Positions 12,310 to 24,825 of a stretch of 64,000 bases of DNA are shown piece after piece. The position numbers and the translations under genes were made by a program. The notes beneath the pieces are model-generated. The model was given only the letters and a program-made list of their open reading frames with translations. It was not told where the DNA came from and did not search any database. Source of the DNA: Cyrtodaria siliqua (Eukaryota > Mollusca > Bivalvia > Adapedonta > Hiatellidae). The stretch's first letter is position 1, and each line of letters opens with the position of its first letter. The stretch covers positions 91,001 to 155,000 of the forward strand of contig JAWPHD010005578.1 of assembly GCA_037043455.1 (NCBI GenBank), in the 5' to 3' direction.

Positions 12310-14690
12310 TATACTCCCGCTTTCACAAAGTGAAGTGGGATCTATACAGGAATCACGTTGTCCGTCGCTTCGCGTCCCCCGTCGCGTCACGTCCAGACCC
12401 TTTACATATTTTGTCCCGTCGCGTCCCGTCGTGTCCCGTCGCATAACACATTTTCAATGCTTGCATATCTCAAACACATTTGAATGGATTGTTCACAAAC
12501 TTCATATACTCATAACAACTGATTTCATTTCGCGTCCCGTAACACATGTTTGTCCCGTCGCGTCCCGTTTGCGTAACACATTTTAATACTTGCATATCCC
12601 AAACTCTTTTGAATGGATTGTTCCAAACTTCATATACTCATAACAACGGTTGACCTTATGTCCCTCTGCAACACCCATAATTGATTGCCTAATTTATTAC
12701 AGAATTATGGCCCTTTGTTTTACATACAATTTTCCACTCTAATATTGTATAATGATATGTTAACACATTTTTTCTCAAACATTTTCGAATTGATTGTTCC
12801 CAAACTTCATGTACACGTAACAACTGATCACCTTTTGTCCTTCTACATCACACATTGTTGATGCCTAATTTATTATACGTGTATGGCCCTTTGACTTAGA
12901 ATATTTCACTCAATAATGAATTTCATGTGGCTTTCACATTAACACTTCATGGATTGTTAATACACCTGGCATACAGTTCACACGTGATGATATAATGTGT
13001 CTCTGCATTAATGGTTTTTCGATTCTGCTATTTGTTTCACAGAATTATGGACCTGTGTTGTACGTAGAATTTCTTTCTCCTTAAAAACTAACAGATATTT
13101 TAGACATTTATTAATCTTAATGGCTATAGCCAGAAAAGCGGGGGTATTCATCACCTTCAGTGGTAGTTTTAGTTTGATGTGCCATTTACTTCTTTTACTG
13201 TTGTTATCAAGGGACTTTGTGGTCGTCCAGTGGATAGCATACTCGGCTTTGAATCCAGTGAACACGGATTCAAGTCTTACTGGCGCCACTGGGTTACTTC
13301 GATGTGTCCTGCTAGCCTCGTTCGTCTGATGGGAACGTAAACCGGGTGGTCCTGTGTATCGGAATCTGTCCTCCAATCACGTTATAGAACCATAGGTATC
13401 TAATCGATAGTAAGCGTAGGGAAGGGTTCCTGGATGGATGCCTATGTATCATTCCCCTCTCCCTTTGGCGGCTCGAAATAACCTAAACAACGTGTTGATG
13501 AGGAGTTCAACAATAATTAAATTTAAAACTGTCCTGTTCCCCTAAACATGCCCCCCCCCCCCCCCCCCCTCGTCACATACTGCATGCGCTACTTGTTGGA
13601 TTTTGATGCAGTATGTGCATATCGAATTTTGAAGGTCAAGGGCGCCGTGACCCAATAATGATTATGAAAATTCTTGTCTGCACTGCCATTATACCCAGAC
13701 GCAAATCTCATCAAAATTCATGGTTTGACTGCATTTGGTGAGATATTTGATTTTGAGGTCAGTAGGTCAAATGTCATGGTCACCGTAACATGATAATGTA
13801 AATTGTTACAAACTTAAGTCCACTTTCCCTAAAGCAAATCTCATGAAACTAATGGATGGATTGCCCGTGTAGAGAGGGTGATCCTTTTGATTTTGAGTGG
13901 GTCAACGGTCAAGGTCACTGACCGGATAATGAAACGCATTGTCCGCATTGTAACTCTTTTCCTGAAGAAAATCTCTTGAAACGTCTATGATAAGACGATT
14001 ACACCGTTTGATGATTTTGAGGCTAATAGGTCAAATGCATATATTACCCAGAAACGATCATGAAATTCCTTGGCAACAATGTAACTCCTTATTTACTGAA
14101 GAAAATACATGTATCATGAAACTACATAGGTTGACTGCATTTGGTGAGAGAATGACCCCTATTTAGTTTGAGATAAAATTTCAAGGTAATTGACCCGATC
14201 ATGAAAACCATTGTCCGCACCTTAAATCTATTTTTTCTGAGGCAAATATATTCAAAGGTCATTGGTTGACTGCCATTAGTAAGAGTATGACCACTATTAA
14301 TACTGAGGTTAATGTCAGGGGCAATGTCACCGAGACTTGATCATGAAAAATCGTGTCCGCAATGACTCTTCTTTACTTTCTCTAAAGCTAATTTCATCAA
14401 ACGTCATACTTTGACTGCCTTTGTTGAAATGAGAATCCCTGTTTATTTTGAAGTCAGTAGTTGAAAAGTCAAAATTACCATGACCGGAAATTGAAAAGTT
14501 TTGCCCACACAGTTTTTCCTCTTCTCCTAAATCAAATTTCATGAAAATTCATTGGTGGACTGCCAATGGAAAGAGGATGATCCTTTTGATTTTTAGATCA
14601 AAGGTCATGTTCCCTGCTGACAAAAACGTACCCTAGCCACTATCAAACATTTATTAACAATGATAGGCAGTGCGGGTTGACATTAGGGTC
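12310..14690 (+). repeat. Long dispersed repeat C, copy 1
   Basis: Starts at a short hairpin around 'CTTTCACAAAGTG', continues through CGTCCCGTCGCGTCCCGT-rich DNA, and then roughly 150-bp units each carrying a GGTCAAGGTCAC-like core and 'AAATCTCATGAAACTTCAT'. The same order of blocks recurs at 34677-37330. A SINE (13205-13380) and a poly-C run (13551-13569) interrupt this copy. No transposase was recognised. Similar repeats are, to my knowledge, common in bivalves. Confidence 0.75.
13205..13380 (+). mobile_element. tRNA-headed SINE
   Basis: The head holds a box A-like 'GTCCAGTGGATAGC' and a box B-like 'GGATTCAAGTC'. The body ends in a block (CGTCTGATGGGAACGTAAAC) that matches the reverse complement near 62570 in a second copy at 62515-62715. 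Non-autonomous and mobilised by a LINE. Open frames across it are not genes. Confidence 0.7.
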
Positions 14691-14752
14691 CGTATTCATA
14701 AAGCTTCTGAGCAATATCTTTAATTAATTTAAATATTATTAATTTTTAGTTA

Positions 14753-16316
14753 GCTCTACTTGCCAAAGGCCAGGCGAGCATATGGGATCACTTTTCGTCC
14801 GTCGTCCGTAAGGATTTTGATGAAACTTCATCACAATGTTACTTGGGAGGACCCCTCTCAGATTTGTGTTTTTCATGGCCGCCAGTCTCCCAAGATGGCC
14901 GCCATGGTTAAAACTAGGTCAAATTTAAGGAATTTTCAAACGACATCTTCTCCGAAACCACTTATTCCATTCTTGTGTAATATCATAAACATGTTCCTTG
15001 GGTTGGCCTCTATCAAGCTTGTGTTTTCCGTTATCTCAGAAACCACTTATTCCACGCTTGTGAAATATCATAAACATGTTCCATGGGTTAGCCTCAATCA
15101 AGTTTGTGATTTTCGTTATAGACGAATAATCAAAGTTTACATAGAGTTATATAGGAAAAGGCTAAAACTAACATCTTTTCTGAAACCGCAAGAAGGATTT
15201 TGATGAAACTTCATTAAAATGATCTTTAGGATAGTCCCCCACATACATGTGTTTTCGCGGCTGCCAGTCATCCAAGATGGCTACCATGGCTAAAATTACG
15301 TCAAATTTAAGGAATATACAAACAAAATCTCTTCGAAACCACTTATTCCATTATTATGAAAGACCATAAACGTGTTCCTTGGGTTGATCTCTATCAAGTT
15401 TATGTTTTTCGTCATCGTCGAATAATCAAAATGTCCGCCACGGCGACTCAAAGTTTACATAGAGTTATATAGGAAAAGGCTAAAAATGACATCTTCTTTG
15501 AAACCGCTTAAAGGATGTTGATGAAACTTCATCACTATGATCTGTATGATAGTCCCCCACAGATTTGTGTTTTTCGTGGCTGCCAGCCATCCAAGATGGC
15601 CATCATGGCTAAACTTAGGTCATATTTAAGGAAATTTCAAACGACATCTCCTCCGAAACCACTTATCCCATTCTTGTGAAATATCATAAACATGTTCCTT
15701 GGGTTGGCCTCTATCAAGTTTTTGTTTTCCGTTTTCGTCGAATAGTCAAAATGGCCGCCACAGCGGCCGCCATGTCTAAAACTACGTCAAATTTAAGGAA
15801 GTTTCAAACGACATCTCCGAAACCACTTATTTCATTCTTGTGAAATATAATTAACATGTTCTTAGCGTTAGCTTCTGTCAAGTTTGTGTTTTTCGTTATC
15901 GTTGAATAATCAATATGGCCGTCACAGCGACCCAAAGTTTACATAGAGTTATATAGGAAAACGTTAAAAATGACATGATCTTTGGGTTAGTCCTCCTCGA
16001 TTTTTTTAGGGCCTCCAGTCATCCATGATGGCCACCATGGCTAAACTTAGGTCAACTTTAAGGACATTTACCAAACGACATATTACCACTCATTCTATTC
16101 TAGTTAAATATCATATACATGTACCTGTTGTTGGCCTCTATCAAGTTTTTTTTCCGTTGTCACCAAATATTCAAAATGGCCGCCACGATAAACCAAAGTT
16201 TACATAGAGTAATATATAGGAACCATGTTTCTTGGGTTGGCCTCTATCATGTTTATGTTTTTAAATCATATCATACCAGTAGAGCGTCTACAGGCCCACT
16301 TGGGCCTCTTGTTTAA
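14753..16316 (+). repeat. Long dispersed repeat D with internal units
   Basis: Begins near 'GCCAAAGGCCAGGCGAGC' and ends near 'AGGCCCACTTGGGCCTCTTG'. Inside are about five imperfect units of 250-300 bp, each with 'AAGATGGCCGCCATGGC', 'CATCTCCTCCGAAACCACTT' and 'CATGTTCCTTGGGTTGGCCT'. Translated frames only reproduce the repeats. Confidence 0.75.
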
Positions 16317-16319
16317 GCA

Positions 16320-16924
16320 CCCTTTTCTATCGATTTAAGTCGTTTTCTTAATATTGTTAATAAGGTTATGGATAAATGAAACCTACAACTAAATAGTTAT
16401 ATTAAAATAGATGGTTTGTAGTGTCTCTTAGAGGTTAATAAGGATACTTAAAAATATGATAAAATCTTAAATTTTGACAAGTAATATTTTCCACGTCAGT
16501 TAATTTATGAATTCGGGCCCTGGTTTATAAATATTACAACACACATGCTATAATATTAATGGTATAATATATGTATATTTCTGTTGAATCCAGCAAATCA
16601 AATGGTTTTGTTCACCGATACTGTCGCCTGTGAACCAAATCACTTGTTAAACTACAGGATTCTTCACTGTGTAAGAAATATGTTCCGATCATCCATTTTT
16701 TTTAAAATCATACATTAAAAAGTTTTTTAAAACAAAGAAAACATGCTATTTAATGAAAACAGAATTATTCAAATTTTTCCTGAAGCAATATTCGCAGAAT
16801 ATAGTAGAACATTCTATAAAATGTGTGTTATTCGACAATAAAACACGTTTAAAAACATGTTTACTGAAAAAATGCGATAACCTACCTATTAAATGTTTTA
16901 ATTCTACAATATGCAAACGTTTAA
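16320..16924. other. Spacer with no recognised gene
   Basis: AT-rich sequence; nothing specific seen on either strand. Confidence 0.45.
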
Positions 16925-17027
16925 AATGGAAATTAAGGTTTTATTTCATACCCCAGCCAACCACGATGTCGCTTCTTGGAGAAGGGGTTGGATGGGATAC
17001 GAAAGTTAATACTCGTACCACGTAATG
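16925..17027 (+). repeat. Dispersed repeat E, copy 1
   Basis: Matches the reverse complement of 24700-24825 over about 100 bp, including 'AAATTAAGGTTTTATTTCAT', 'CTTCTTGGAGAAGGGGTTG' and 'AAAGTTAATACTCG'. Confidence 0.75.
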
Positions 17028-17454
17028 GTATTTATCGTCGTTATATATTTTCAGCAAAATGTTTAATATGTTTGTTTTCAAATTCTGAATATCGTAACAC
17101 ACCGCACATGTATATTCAGTAGTTCGTTCAATATAGTAGTATGTCTGCGTTCTGAGACAGATATGCAACCATAAAAAACATATATATACAGATATATATA
17201 TATATGTGTGTGTGTGTATTTAGGTTTAAAAACTATATATGCCCTATATAATATTTACATATAGATAACAGACCCGCACGTTTTGAATTCACGCGTACAA
17301 TGTTTCACATAATACATTTTATAATGTTTGTTACTGACAGTAGCATGTCTGTTACTCGTCAGTCGTTTATTTACTTGGTTACCGAGCCGCCCCCTCAGTT
17401 TTAAATGAAAGTTAAAAGAATAGACTTCTGCCTGTAAAACATATATTAGTTTAT
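17028..17454. other. Spacer with AT/GT microsatellite
   Basis: Contains a short (TA)n(TG)n run near 17185-17217. No gene seen. Confidence 0.5.
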
Positions 17455-17885
17455 CGCTTTTTTATCTGATTCCGAAAATTAACTCTGCAACGTATATCAT
17501 AATTTCATTTCCCGATATACCGTTGCAAATGTGTTTGTTAAAATAAATTGGGCACTCTGACACAAACTCAAAGCATGTATAGATCAAACATTTAGTCTGG
17601 AATACATGGACATATACATCTTAAATATATGTGTTTACATAACGAAATTATTTAATTGTTTGTGTACCCGGTCGTCTTTCTAAATGAATATGAATGTGTC
17701 TTTGAGTCGGACGGCCCTTTTAGTTAATTTCCGATGAAAAAAGTACTCGTCTCCGATTGTATTGAAATGCTACACATAGACAGAGGAGAGATGTATTTAT
17801 GTGTACACGCTTTTGTTTTTATTCTCGCTTCAAAAATGACGAAACAAAGATTAGAATAAAAAGCGCATTCTCAGCAATACACGAC
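17455..17885 (+). repeat. 0.4-kb direct duplication, left copy
   Basis: Aligns in the same orientation with 18310-18755. Shared blocks include 'GTGTACCCGGTCG', 'TCTCCGATT', 'TTGTTTTTATTCTC' and 'GACGAAACAAA'. Divergence is substantial. Confidence 0.8.
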
Positions 17886-18309
17886 TTATTGTGTGTACGA
17901 GTGGAGGGGGTACCGTAATGTTGCCCTCATAAATACTGTGAACATACTACTTCAATAATATAACAAATACTGAACAATGCTGAAATCGATTTATCTCAGT
18001 CGTATAAATAAATTCATAATTCCACAATTATTCGGAGGGATACTACCGTAATGGTGTCCTTCAAAAAACTGGGAACTTTCTGCTCAATAATTTATTAAAT
18101 AATAAACAATGTTGAAATCAATTTAAAAATGATTTCATATTTTCACGATTTTATATCCTGAGTGAACATTAATTTGGAACGCCGATTCTTCTTATTTTAG
18201 CGATTACGGTGTACTTTGTTAATTTTCGGAAAAAAAATACCATATTCATGAAGAAAAAAAATCATTCTCTCATGAAGAAAAAAAATCATTCTCTCTCTTA
18301 AAATTTCAT
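17886..18309. other. Spacer between the duplicated blocks
   Basis: No gene. A 24-bp tandem duplication (CATGAAGAAAAAAAATCATT plus CTCT) sits at 18247-18294. Confidence 0.5.
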
Positions 18310-18755
18310 TCTTTCGCTGTTTTTCTGATTCAGAAAATTAACACTGCAACGTACATCCTGATTTTGTTTTCAGAGGTACCGTTGCTATTTTGTTTGTTAA
18401 AAAACAAAATGAGTACTCTGGCATAAACCCGAAGCATTTATAGATCAGAATTTAATCTGAAATGCATGGACACATACGTTTTAAATATATGTATTTACAT
18501 AATGAAATTATGTCATTTATTGTGTACCCGGTCGCGTCTGTAAATGTATATGCATTTTATCGTCTTTGACGGTCTTGTTAGTTAATTTTCGGGGGAAAAA
18601 AGTACTTGTCTCCGATTTTATTGAAATTTTACATATGGACAGAAGAAACATTTATCAACGCGTACGCGTTGTTTTTATTCTCACTTCTTAAACGACGAAA
18701 CAAATCACGAAACAAATCGAATTTGACTGAAAAGCACATTGTCGGCAATTTCAAC
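18310..18755 (+). repeat. 0.4-kb direct duplication, right copy
   Basis: Partner of 17455-17885. It ends close to the decayed methyltransferase gene. Whether the left copy once carried a second gene copy cannot be told; no methyltransferase sequence was seen beside it. Confidence 0.8.
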
Positions 18756-18793
18756 CTTAAAACAGTCTAAATTCTTCTCTTTCAAAAATACGT

Positions 18794-20043
18794 TTAACTA
18801 TTAATGGGAAGTACTCGATCAATGTAGTTTGTGAATCTTAATACTTTAACAACGATCCGTGATTGTGTTTTGCCATAATCACAGTTTATAGATAAGAGGT
18901 GTATACATCTGAAAAGAGTCAATTTCGCCGATAATGTCATTTGGTTATCGATTTTATCACGTGGCCGTGTTTGATGGATATTCCTACGCCATAGGGCTGG
19001 CGTTCCTACTGACGGTATCTTAAATACCAAACCAAATTTCGACTTCAATTTCCTTTTAATAAAATAGACATCAAACGGCCATGAAGTAGATAACTTTGCA
19101 TTCAATTTCTAAGTACCATCGATATCTTTAAAGGCTTCAAAGTTTCTAACGGTCATGAAATCAATTATTTCCATTCCAGACGGCTTTTTCCTGTGATGCA
19201 CGAATTCCATCTGCACAAGAAGCACGGTTATTTCATTGAAAAACGTAATTCCGCCCAGCAGCGCGTGTTGCTCTGATTCCTCAATGTCCATCTTTATAAC
19301 CACAAGTTTGCCTCTGAAAAGAGGAATAAGATCGTCCTGATGAACACTTCCAACCCTAAACACTGAGTTAAGGTCAGACTTAATAATGTTTCTTATCTTT
19401 GAAGCGCCGCCATTGCCTTTTTAGAAGGACTAAAATCACGTCACTATATACGTCAGATAGCGCGTTCCATATTAAAATGACGTTCTCGTCCAGATTACTG
19501 AGCTGCAAAGACTTAGACACTAAGTTCAAATTATCAATAATCGGATCTACACCAACCACTATTTTTTCCAGCTTTTGCTACGGCAATCAAATAAGTTCCG
19601 ATATTGCAGCCGATGTCCAGAAAATTGAACTCGTTTTTCAGGGAATACTTTTCAAGATTTTGTTGCATTCTTTCTTCCCAGCGTTGTTGATTCTTCTTTC
19701 TCGCAGCTGCCGACACATGTGTGTCGGTCTTGTTATCATACGTACACATAAATGCTTTACCGAACGGACTTCTAAACTCGAAACAGTCCGACATATTGAT
19801 ATTTCTTGTAGAGTCGCTTTCTTTAACTGCAAATTGACGAACACATCGTTTTATATTTGACCCATCTCCTATTTTAAACTGATTTTCCCCAGTCAGACAA
19901 GGATATTCGCAATAATTGTCTATTGGAACGCCGGCGCGATTATACATGTCTTCTGCATTATTATTTATTACATCTGGATTGTTCTGCAATACAGTCCTTG
20001 TGTCACCATTTTTATCAGAGTCCCGAATTTGTATAGCACGCAT
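18794..20043 (-). pseudogene. FkbM-family methyltransferase pseudogene
   Basis: Resembles animal FkbM-domain (Methyltransf_21) proteins, SAM-dependent O-methyltransferases of uncertain substrate that are often secretory-pathway proteins. The SAM-binding motif I FLDIGCNIGTY is in the 19534-20073 frame. The acidic motif GVDPIIDN follows in a second frame, then VVIKMDIEESEQHALLGG in a third (19109-19363), and the family-typical ending WPFDVYFIK after an in-frame TAG. The breaks are a frameshift at the T6 run 19562-19567 (plus strand), another at the T5 run 19418-19422, and TAG at 19109-19111. Two breaks in homopolymers could be assembly errors, but the nonsense codon argues for real decay. The upstream frame runs to about 20088 without a signal anchor, so a 5' exon may be missing. 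The ATG at 20043 is the first available. Confidence 0.75.
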
Positions 20044-21180
20044 TGCATTTTTTATTGCACTCGCGTTCAACAATATATTTGTGATATGTTATGCCTCGAT
20101 TTCTTGATTATATGCCGAACATTTGAATGTTCGACGAATTGACAATAAATCTCAGGTGACTCATTCATATGCATGAGTTAGTTGCTGTTAAGTAAAGTGC
20201 CGTTAGCTTTAAGAAATATTTCAGAAACTGACTAATGTATAGTAGTATATGGTTTAATTTTAACAAGTATTAAATGAGATTTTTGTTCATACTCGGTGAA
20301 ATTATTGTATTGCCGAAGATGTAGACATCACAAACACAACAGGGTTGACAATAGGGCTACCGCTTTTTGTAAGTCAATCTTAAAGAGATACATATGAGTT
20401 TCACGCACACGTGTGCGACACTTAGATCATCAGTGATGGTGTTATGCTATTAAGTGGGGACAAATTCAAAAAGATGCCAACACTAAAAAACATGTTTTTA
20501 CCATGCCCTAAGAAACACTCTTAATAAGGTAAACTCGTCTATTTATTTTCATTATATCTCAGGCAAAATCTAAATTGTCAAATACCGTTATTGGGTGTCC
20601 GTGTGGTGCAGTGGTAGCGAGTATATGCTTCGAAATAATCCGGTATAAACTTTGTTTAATGTTTAACTTGGAATGGTTACCAGTATAAACAACAAAGCGG
20701 AATGTCCAGTAAATAAAGGATGGCATAACGAAAGTCTTCATGTATTGTGAACGGTCAATACGCCATCGCCTCGAATGTTAGAATTTTTCCTACAATAGAT
20801 TAGCACGGTTTGTCCATCTTTGGATAAACAATACCAAATTTGACATAATCTAGGTTGTGACACGAATATAACGGAAATGTACGAAATGTGTGTTTTGAGT
20901 TCAAATGTTTATATTATAAATATGATAACCAATATATGATTAATGCTTATGAAACATTCATTTTTCAGACAATTAATGACGAATTGTAAATTTACAGAAT
21001 TTAAGTTTTTAATAGTAACATTGCTATGAGAACTCTGTCTAAACTCGGTCGGACTTTTACATTGCAGAAAAGATTTCCTCCTTAGTTCGAGACTCTCGAA
21101 AAGCAGTGCATGTGAGTTTCTTATTACAACCTTGTCATACAGATGCATCCAATGCAGTTCTAATATGCCATAAGTATGTA
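20044..21180. other. Spacer with SINE-like fragments
   Basis: No gene. Contains a short relative of repeat B at 20328-20375 and a tRNA box-A-like block 'GTGGTGCAGTGGTAGC' at about 20600-20620 without a clear box B. Confidence 0.4.
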
Positions 21181-21849
21181 TACTCGGTTGCAAAAGAAAG
21201 TGTGCACTCAGGGTTTTGTTAAATTTATTGTAAACAATATGTACGATATAGGGTACCATGTTATTTGCCATTCTATTGCCAATGTCAAGATGGAATTCGT
21301 TTTTCGATAGCTTAATTCATTGAAGCATGGTCAAAAAGGTGAAGAGGGTAGGGGTCAAAATAAAAAATCGCAAAACAGTCCAAAAGAATATGTTGCTTCA
21401 TTTTTTCAAATTTAATTGTGTTTGATCGGAGACGCTCCCAGTCTGCTGGAACCTATCACGCAGCTTAGTGATAGTCGTTATATGGCAATTAAATGCCCTA
21501 GCGACACCAGCGACGTTGTCGCCTCTCGTAATCATGACTAAAGCTTAAATATTGAAAATACAGAAGGAAATAAAATGCGTTGTGTTTTTTCGTCTATCCA
21601 AACGTAAGAGAATTCAATCAAACATATTTTCATCTACACGGACCATTTCCACGAGTTTGACGTGCAAATCATGGAAAAACAACACACACGCGTTTCCCGT
21701 GCATTAAAACTGTGTATTGACCGATTTTTTGCCATTGGTCGATAAAGATACATGCATACATATATAGGTAAAAGTTTGAACAATGTAATACAAATATAAA
21801 AGAAAATATTTGAATTTTAAAAGTGCACACTTTCTTTTGCAACCGAGTA
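21181..21849 (-). mobile_element. Degenerate Tc1/mariner element
   Basis: Perfect 27-bp terminal inverted repeats starting TACTCGGTTGCAAAAGAAAG, flanked by TA as expected for a Tc1/mariner insertion, enclose about 670 bp. On the minus strand from 21535 a frame reads ARAFNCHITTITKLRDRF then QQTGSV, the N-terminal helix-turn-helix of Tc1-type transposases. The catalytic DDE part is missing, so it is a deleted non-autonomous copy. Confidence 0.8.
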
Positions 21850-23700
21850 TAGTCGTAATGCAAGATATCAGTTGATCTAGTTTAATTACTTATTAAATAT
21901 ATATATGTTTTGGTAAAGTAAAACGTTTATATTGTTGTGCTTATTAAATGAACACAAAGCAATCTTGAAGTTTGTATCAAACTTTTTACTTGCTTTCATA
22001 AGTTTAGATGTTTCAGTGTTCTTTGTTATTCTACCAACTATTCAAATATAATGATGTTGCACTATATTCCGCAGTTAGTAACAGGTAAAAACACTTGCTT
22101 TGAACTATCATAGTCATGATTAAAATTAATGATTGATGCAGGTTATGTAGAAAATCTAACGTGACTCCGTGATTTTTAACATATCAAGTTTGCTTCGTAT
22201 CGCTTTAAAGAAGATATATATACCCCAAATTCTACAGAGAAATTTAAAGGGATAAAAGGCATACAGCAACCAATCATTAAGAGTTCTGATAAAAATGGAA
22301 AAAGGTGAAAGAATAATTAAAATCGGATAATAAACTAAGAAAATAAGTTTGACCATTTGAAGGTTGTCAAAAACGGATATGGGAGCTGCCATTTTGACAA
22401 CTAATACGTCATAGTTCTTAAGATATGGCATATTGATATATAGCATTCGAAGCAAATAAAATCACTGCACGTGAATGCAATAGTTTTACCGGTCATATAA
22501 TGCATTATTACTCTTAAGTATATATATTTGTTCACGCAGTTGCTGTTATTTCCCCCTTAAATCAGTAGCCGGAGTGGTTCAGACTTGAATGTGACGAAAA
22601 CGCAGTTTGGAAACTTTATATTGTATTTTATTCACTCGATCTATGCTTCTCTCTGTTCTATCATTTCATTTTTTTTCTTTCTCTACCGCCGACAGAAACA
22701 GTGTGGTCAAATGTGACACCAATTTCCTAACTATAGATGTACAGTTATCATGTTTATATTAATTGAAGTTTAAGCATTAAAAGCCATTTTCATTCAATAA
22801 TATATTGCATAGATCCTCTATTACTTGGCGATAATTACCGTGATGTACGATCCAATACTTTTGAAACATAATTAACATTACCTGTGTCTATATTTCTTCA
22901 GAGTGTACGATGAAAATCGTGTTTATGTACAGAAGAGATTTATATTCATTTCTGATTTCAGGTGATGAGTCAATGAATGTTAAGCATAAATTGCTATCAC
23001 CTGCTGATACATGTCATACAAAAAGTCGAGAAGAAGAGGAAACGGCAAAAACAATAAAAGAAATGAAATAATGTGTGCTGTATATGGGAGAGCTGTGTTG
23101 AAATTTCTTTTAGATGCGAGCTAACTATGAACTCTCGTGTGGAAACTCGCTGTGTGGATCTATATAAAAATATTTTTTAAATTTACTATATGTATGTTAA
23201 AATATTATGTACCAACGAATAGAATGTGATCGGGGTGATTTTGAGAGTAATGTATCTATAATGTGAGGCACATATATTCGACATGTCTAGTAGAATTATG
23301 TGTGTATTGAACATAATGTGCAAGTACATCTATAACTATCATGAATACCACAGCTTGGAAATTATGTGTTAAAGGTTTGATTGTGTTTTGTTACAGAAAT
23401 ACACGTTTAAGAGAGAAAAAAAACATGTGTTGTTTTCTTCCATTATGACTTAATGTCAGCTCTTGTATTCTTACATTATTCGAGCAAATAAAGGTATTTA
23501 TTTTATAAATGTATATGCAAGGTAAACTGTTTTGAGTTTGCTGCATAGCAGAATTATACAAAAAAATATATAATTTGGTATATAATGAAAGGCCAAGAGG
23601 AATGGCTAGAATTCGAATTGGAGAGGTCTTTTATGGCTATATATTTTAAATCGTTCTCCTCGATCTCTTTACGTTTAAGAGTTGAGTCCATTTTTTAAAA
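21850..23700. other. Gene-free AT-rich stretch
   Basis: Only short open frames rich in hydrophobic AT codons; no domain, RNA gene or strong repeat recognised. Confidence 0.45.
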
Positions 23701-24665
23701 TACAAGAGGTTCAACTTATAACGTAACACTTTTTTCTAAGATGTTAGTTTTCAGCGGAAGTTATTATCATAAAAATACTCGTGATTTAATTATGTGAAAC
23801 TGTCATTTAGAAACGTATGCATTTAAAAATAATCTCCAATTTCACGCTGTTCGCTTTAAATTCCATCTTGAATTTGGTACCAACTATTTACCAGTTTTAA
23901 ACCTATATGTTTCTGTTGGCGTAGAGTGTTTTACCTTAAACCAAATTATTGTTTATCGTATGTTTTATTTTAAGACAAAACTATAAATGTTCAATTAAAA
24001 GTTCAACCAAAATAAGCGTTTTATTCACATTTTGTAAGTCTAGACAAAAAACGAATAGTTATTGTTGCTGTATTATCACATGATATCTTTGGTCAAATTA
24101 TATATATTTTTCATCATTTTCTTTGTACAAAAGTGTGTGTTTTGCCCATAATTGTTAAGTTATTTTTCATCTTTCTTTTATTATTACAAAGTTATGATGA
24201 AACTTATTTTTTTATGGCGGAGGACATCATAACGATGCCTATAGCTATATTTCAAACTAGAAGTTTTCATAAACATTTTCATTTTTAATTTTCTCTGAAA
24301 TTGTGAACCCCGACAAATAGCAAAAAAATATGCATATTCAATTTTTTTATGTTCAGACATGGACATATCAGACTACTATAACTTTAAATGGCAATTTGCA
24401 AACATTTGTTTTTAAATTTGTATTGCCGTTATTTTTTATAATTGAAAATGTTTGCTTCAAACATGTCAAAATATAATTTCTACCCTTTTTCAAAAATATA
24501 GATGTAGCAAAATTAAAAAGCACATAATAGTTCATGTCATAATGTTTTATATCGAAAGGAACATTAGACATGACATTAAAATAATCATATTCGGCGAGAA
24601 TGTCAAGATATTTGATTCAGGTACAAAATGAAAGTGTAACGTTATAAGTTGAACACCTCTTGTAC
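23701..24665. mobile_element. Non-autonomous TIR element
   Basis: The ends are inverted copies of over 30 bp: TACAAGAGGTTCAACTTATA at the left, with its complement carrying a 2-bp insertion at the right. The TA at each outer end suggests a Tc1/mariner-like target. The roughly 0.96-kb interior shows no transposase. Confidence 0.7.
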
Positions 24666-24699
24666 TAATATACTTGTAAAATTCTGTGCTATTTGTCAT

Positions 24700-24825
24700 G
24701 ACCGTCTTGGTCTAGTGCATTACGTGTCCGAGTATTAACTTTCATACCCGATGCAACCCCTTCTCCAAGAAGCGAAAACGGGGTTGGCTGGGGTATGAAA
24801 TAAAACCTTAATTTCGACATATAAA
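24700..24825 (-). repeat. Dispersed repeat E, copy 2
   Basis: Inverted copy of 16925-17027 with shared 'CCCCTTCTCCAAGAAGCG' and 'ATGAAATAAAACCTTAATTT'. Confidence 0.75.

Noticed and set aside
12335..12586. Arginine/serine/proline-rich open frame
   Set aside because: It is a translation of the CGTCCCGT repeat in dispersed repeat C, also present at 34.7 kb.
14760..15203. 147-codon open frame
   Set aside because: It reproduces the internal units of repeat D and has no domain or splice context.
19399..19860. 153-codon plus-strand open frame
   Set aside because: It is the antisense shadow of the FkbM methyltransferase motifs.
20909..21271. 120-codon minus-strand frame as a glycosyltransferase fragment
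   Set aside because: It begins outside and runs across the TIR of the Tc1 relic, and similarity to any family was too weak.
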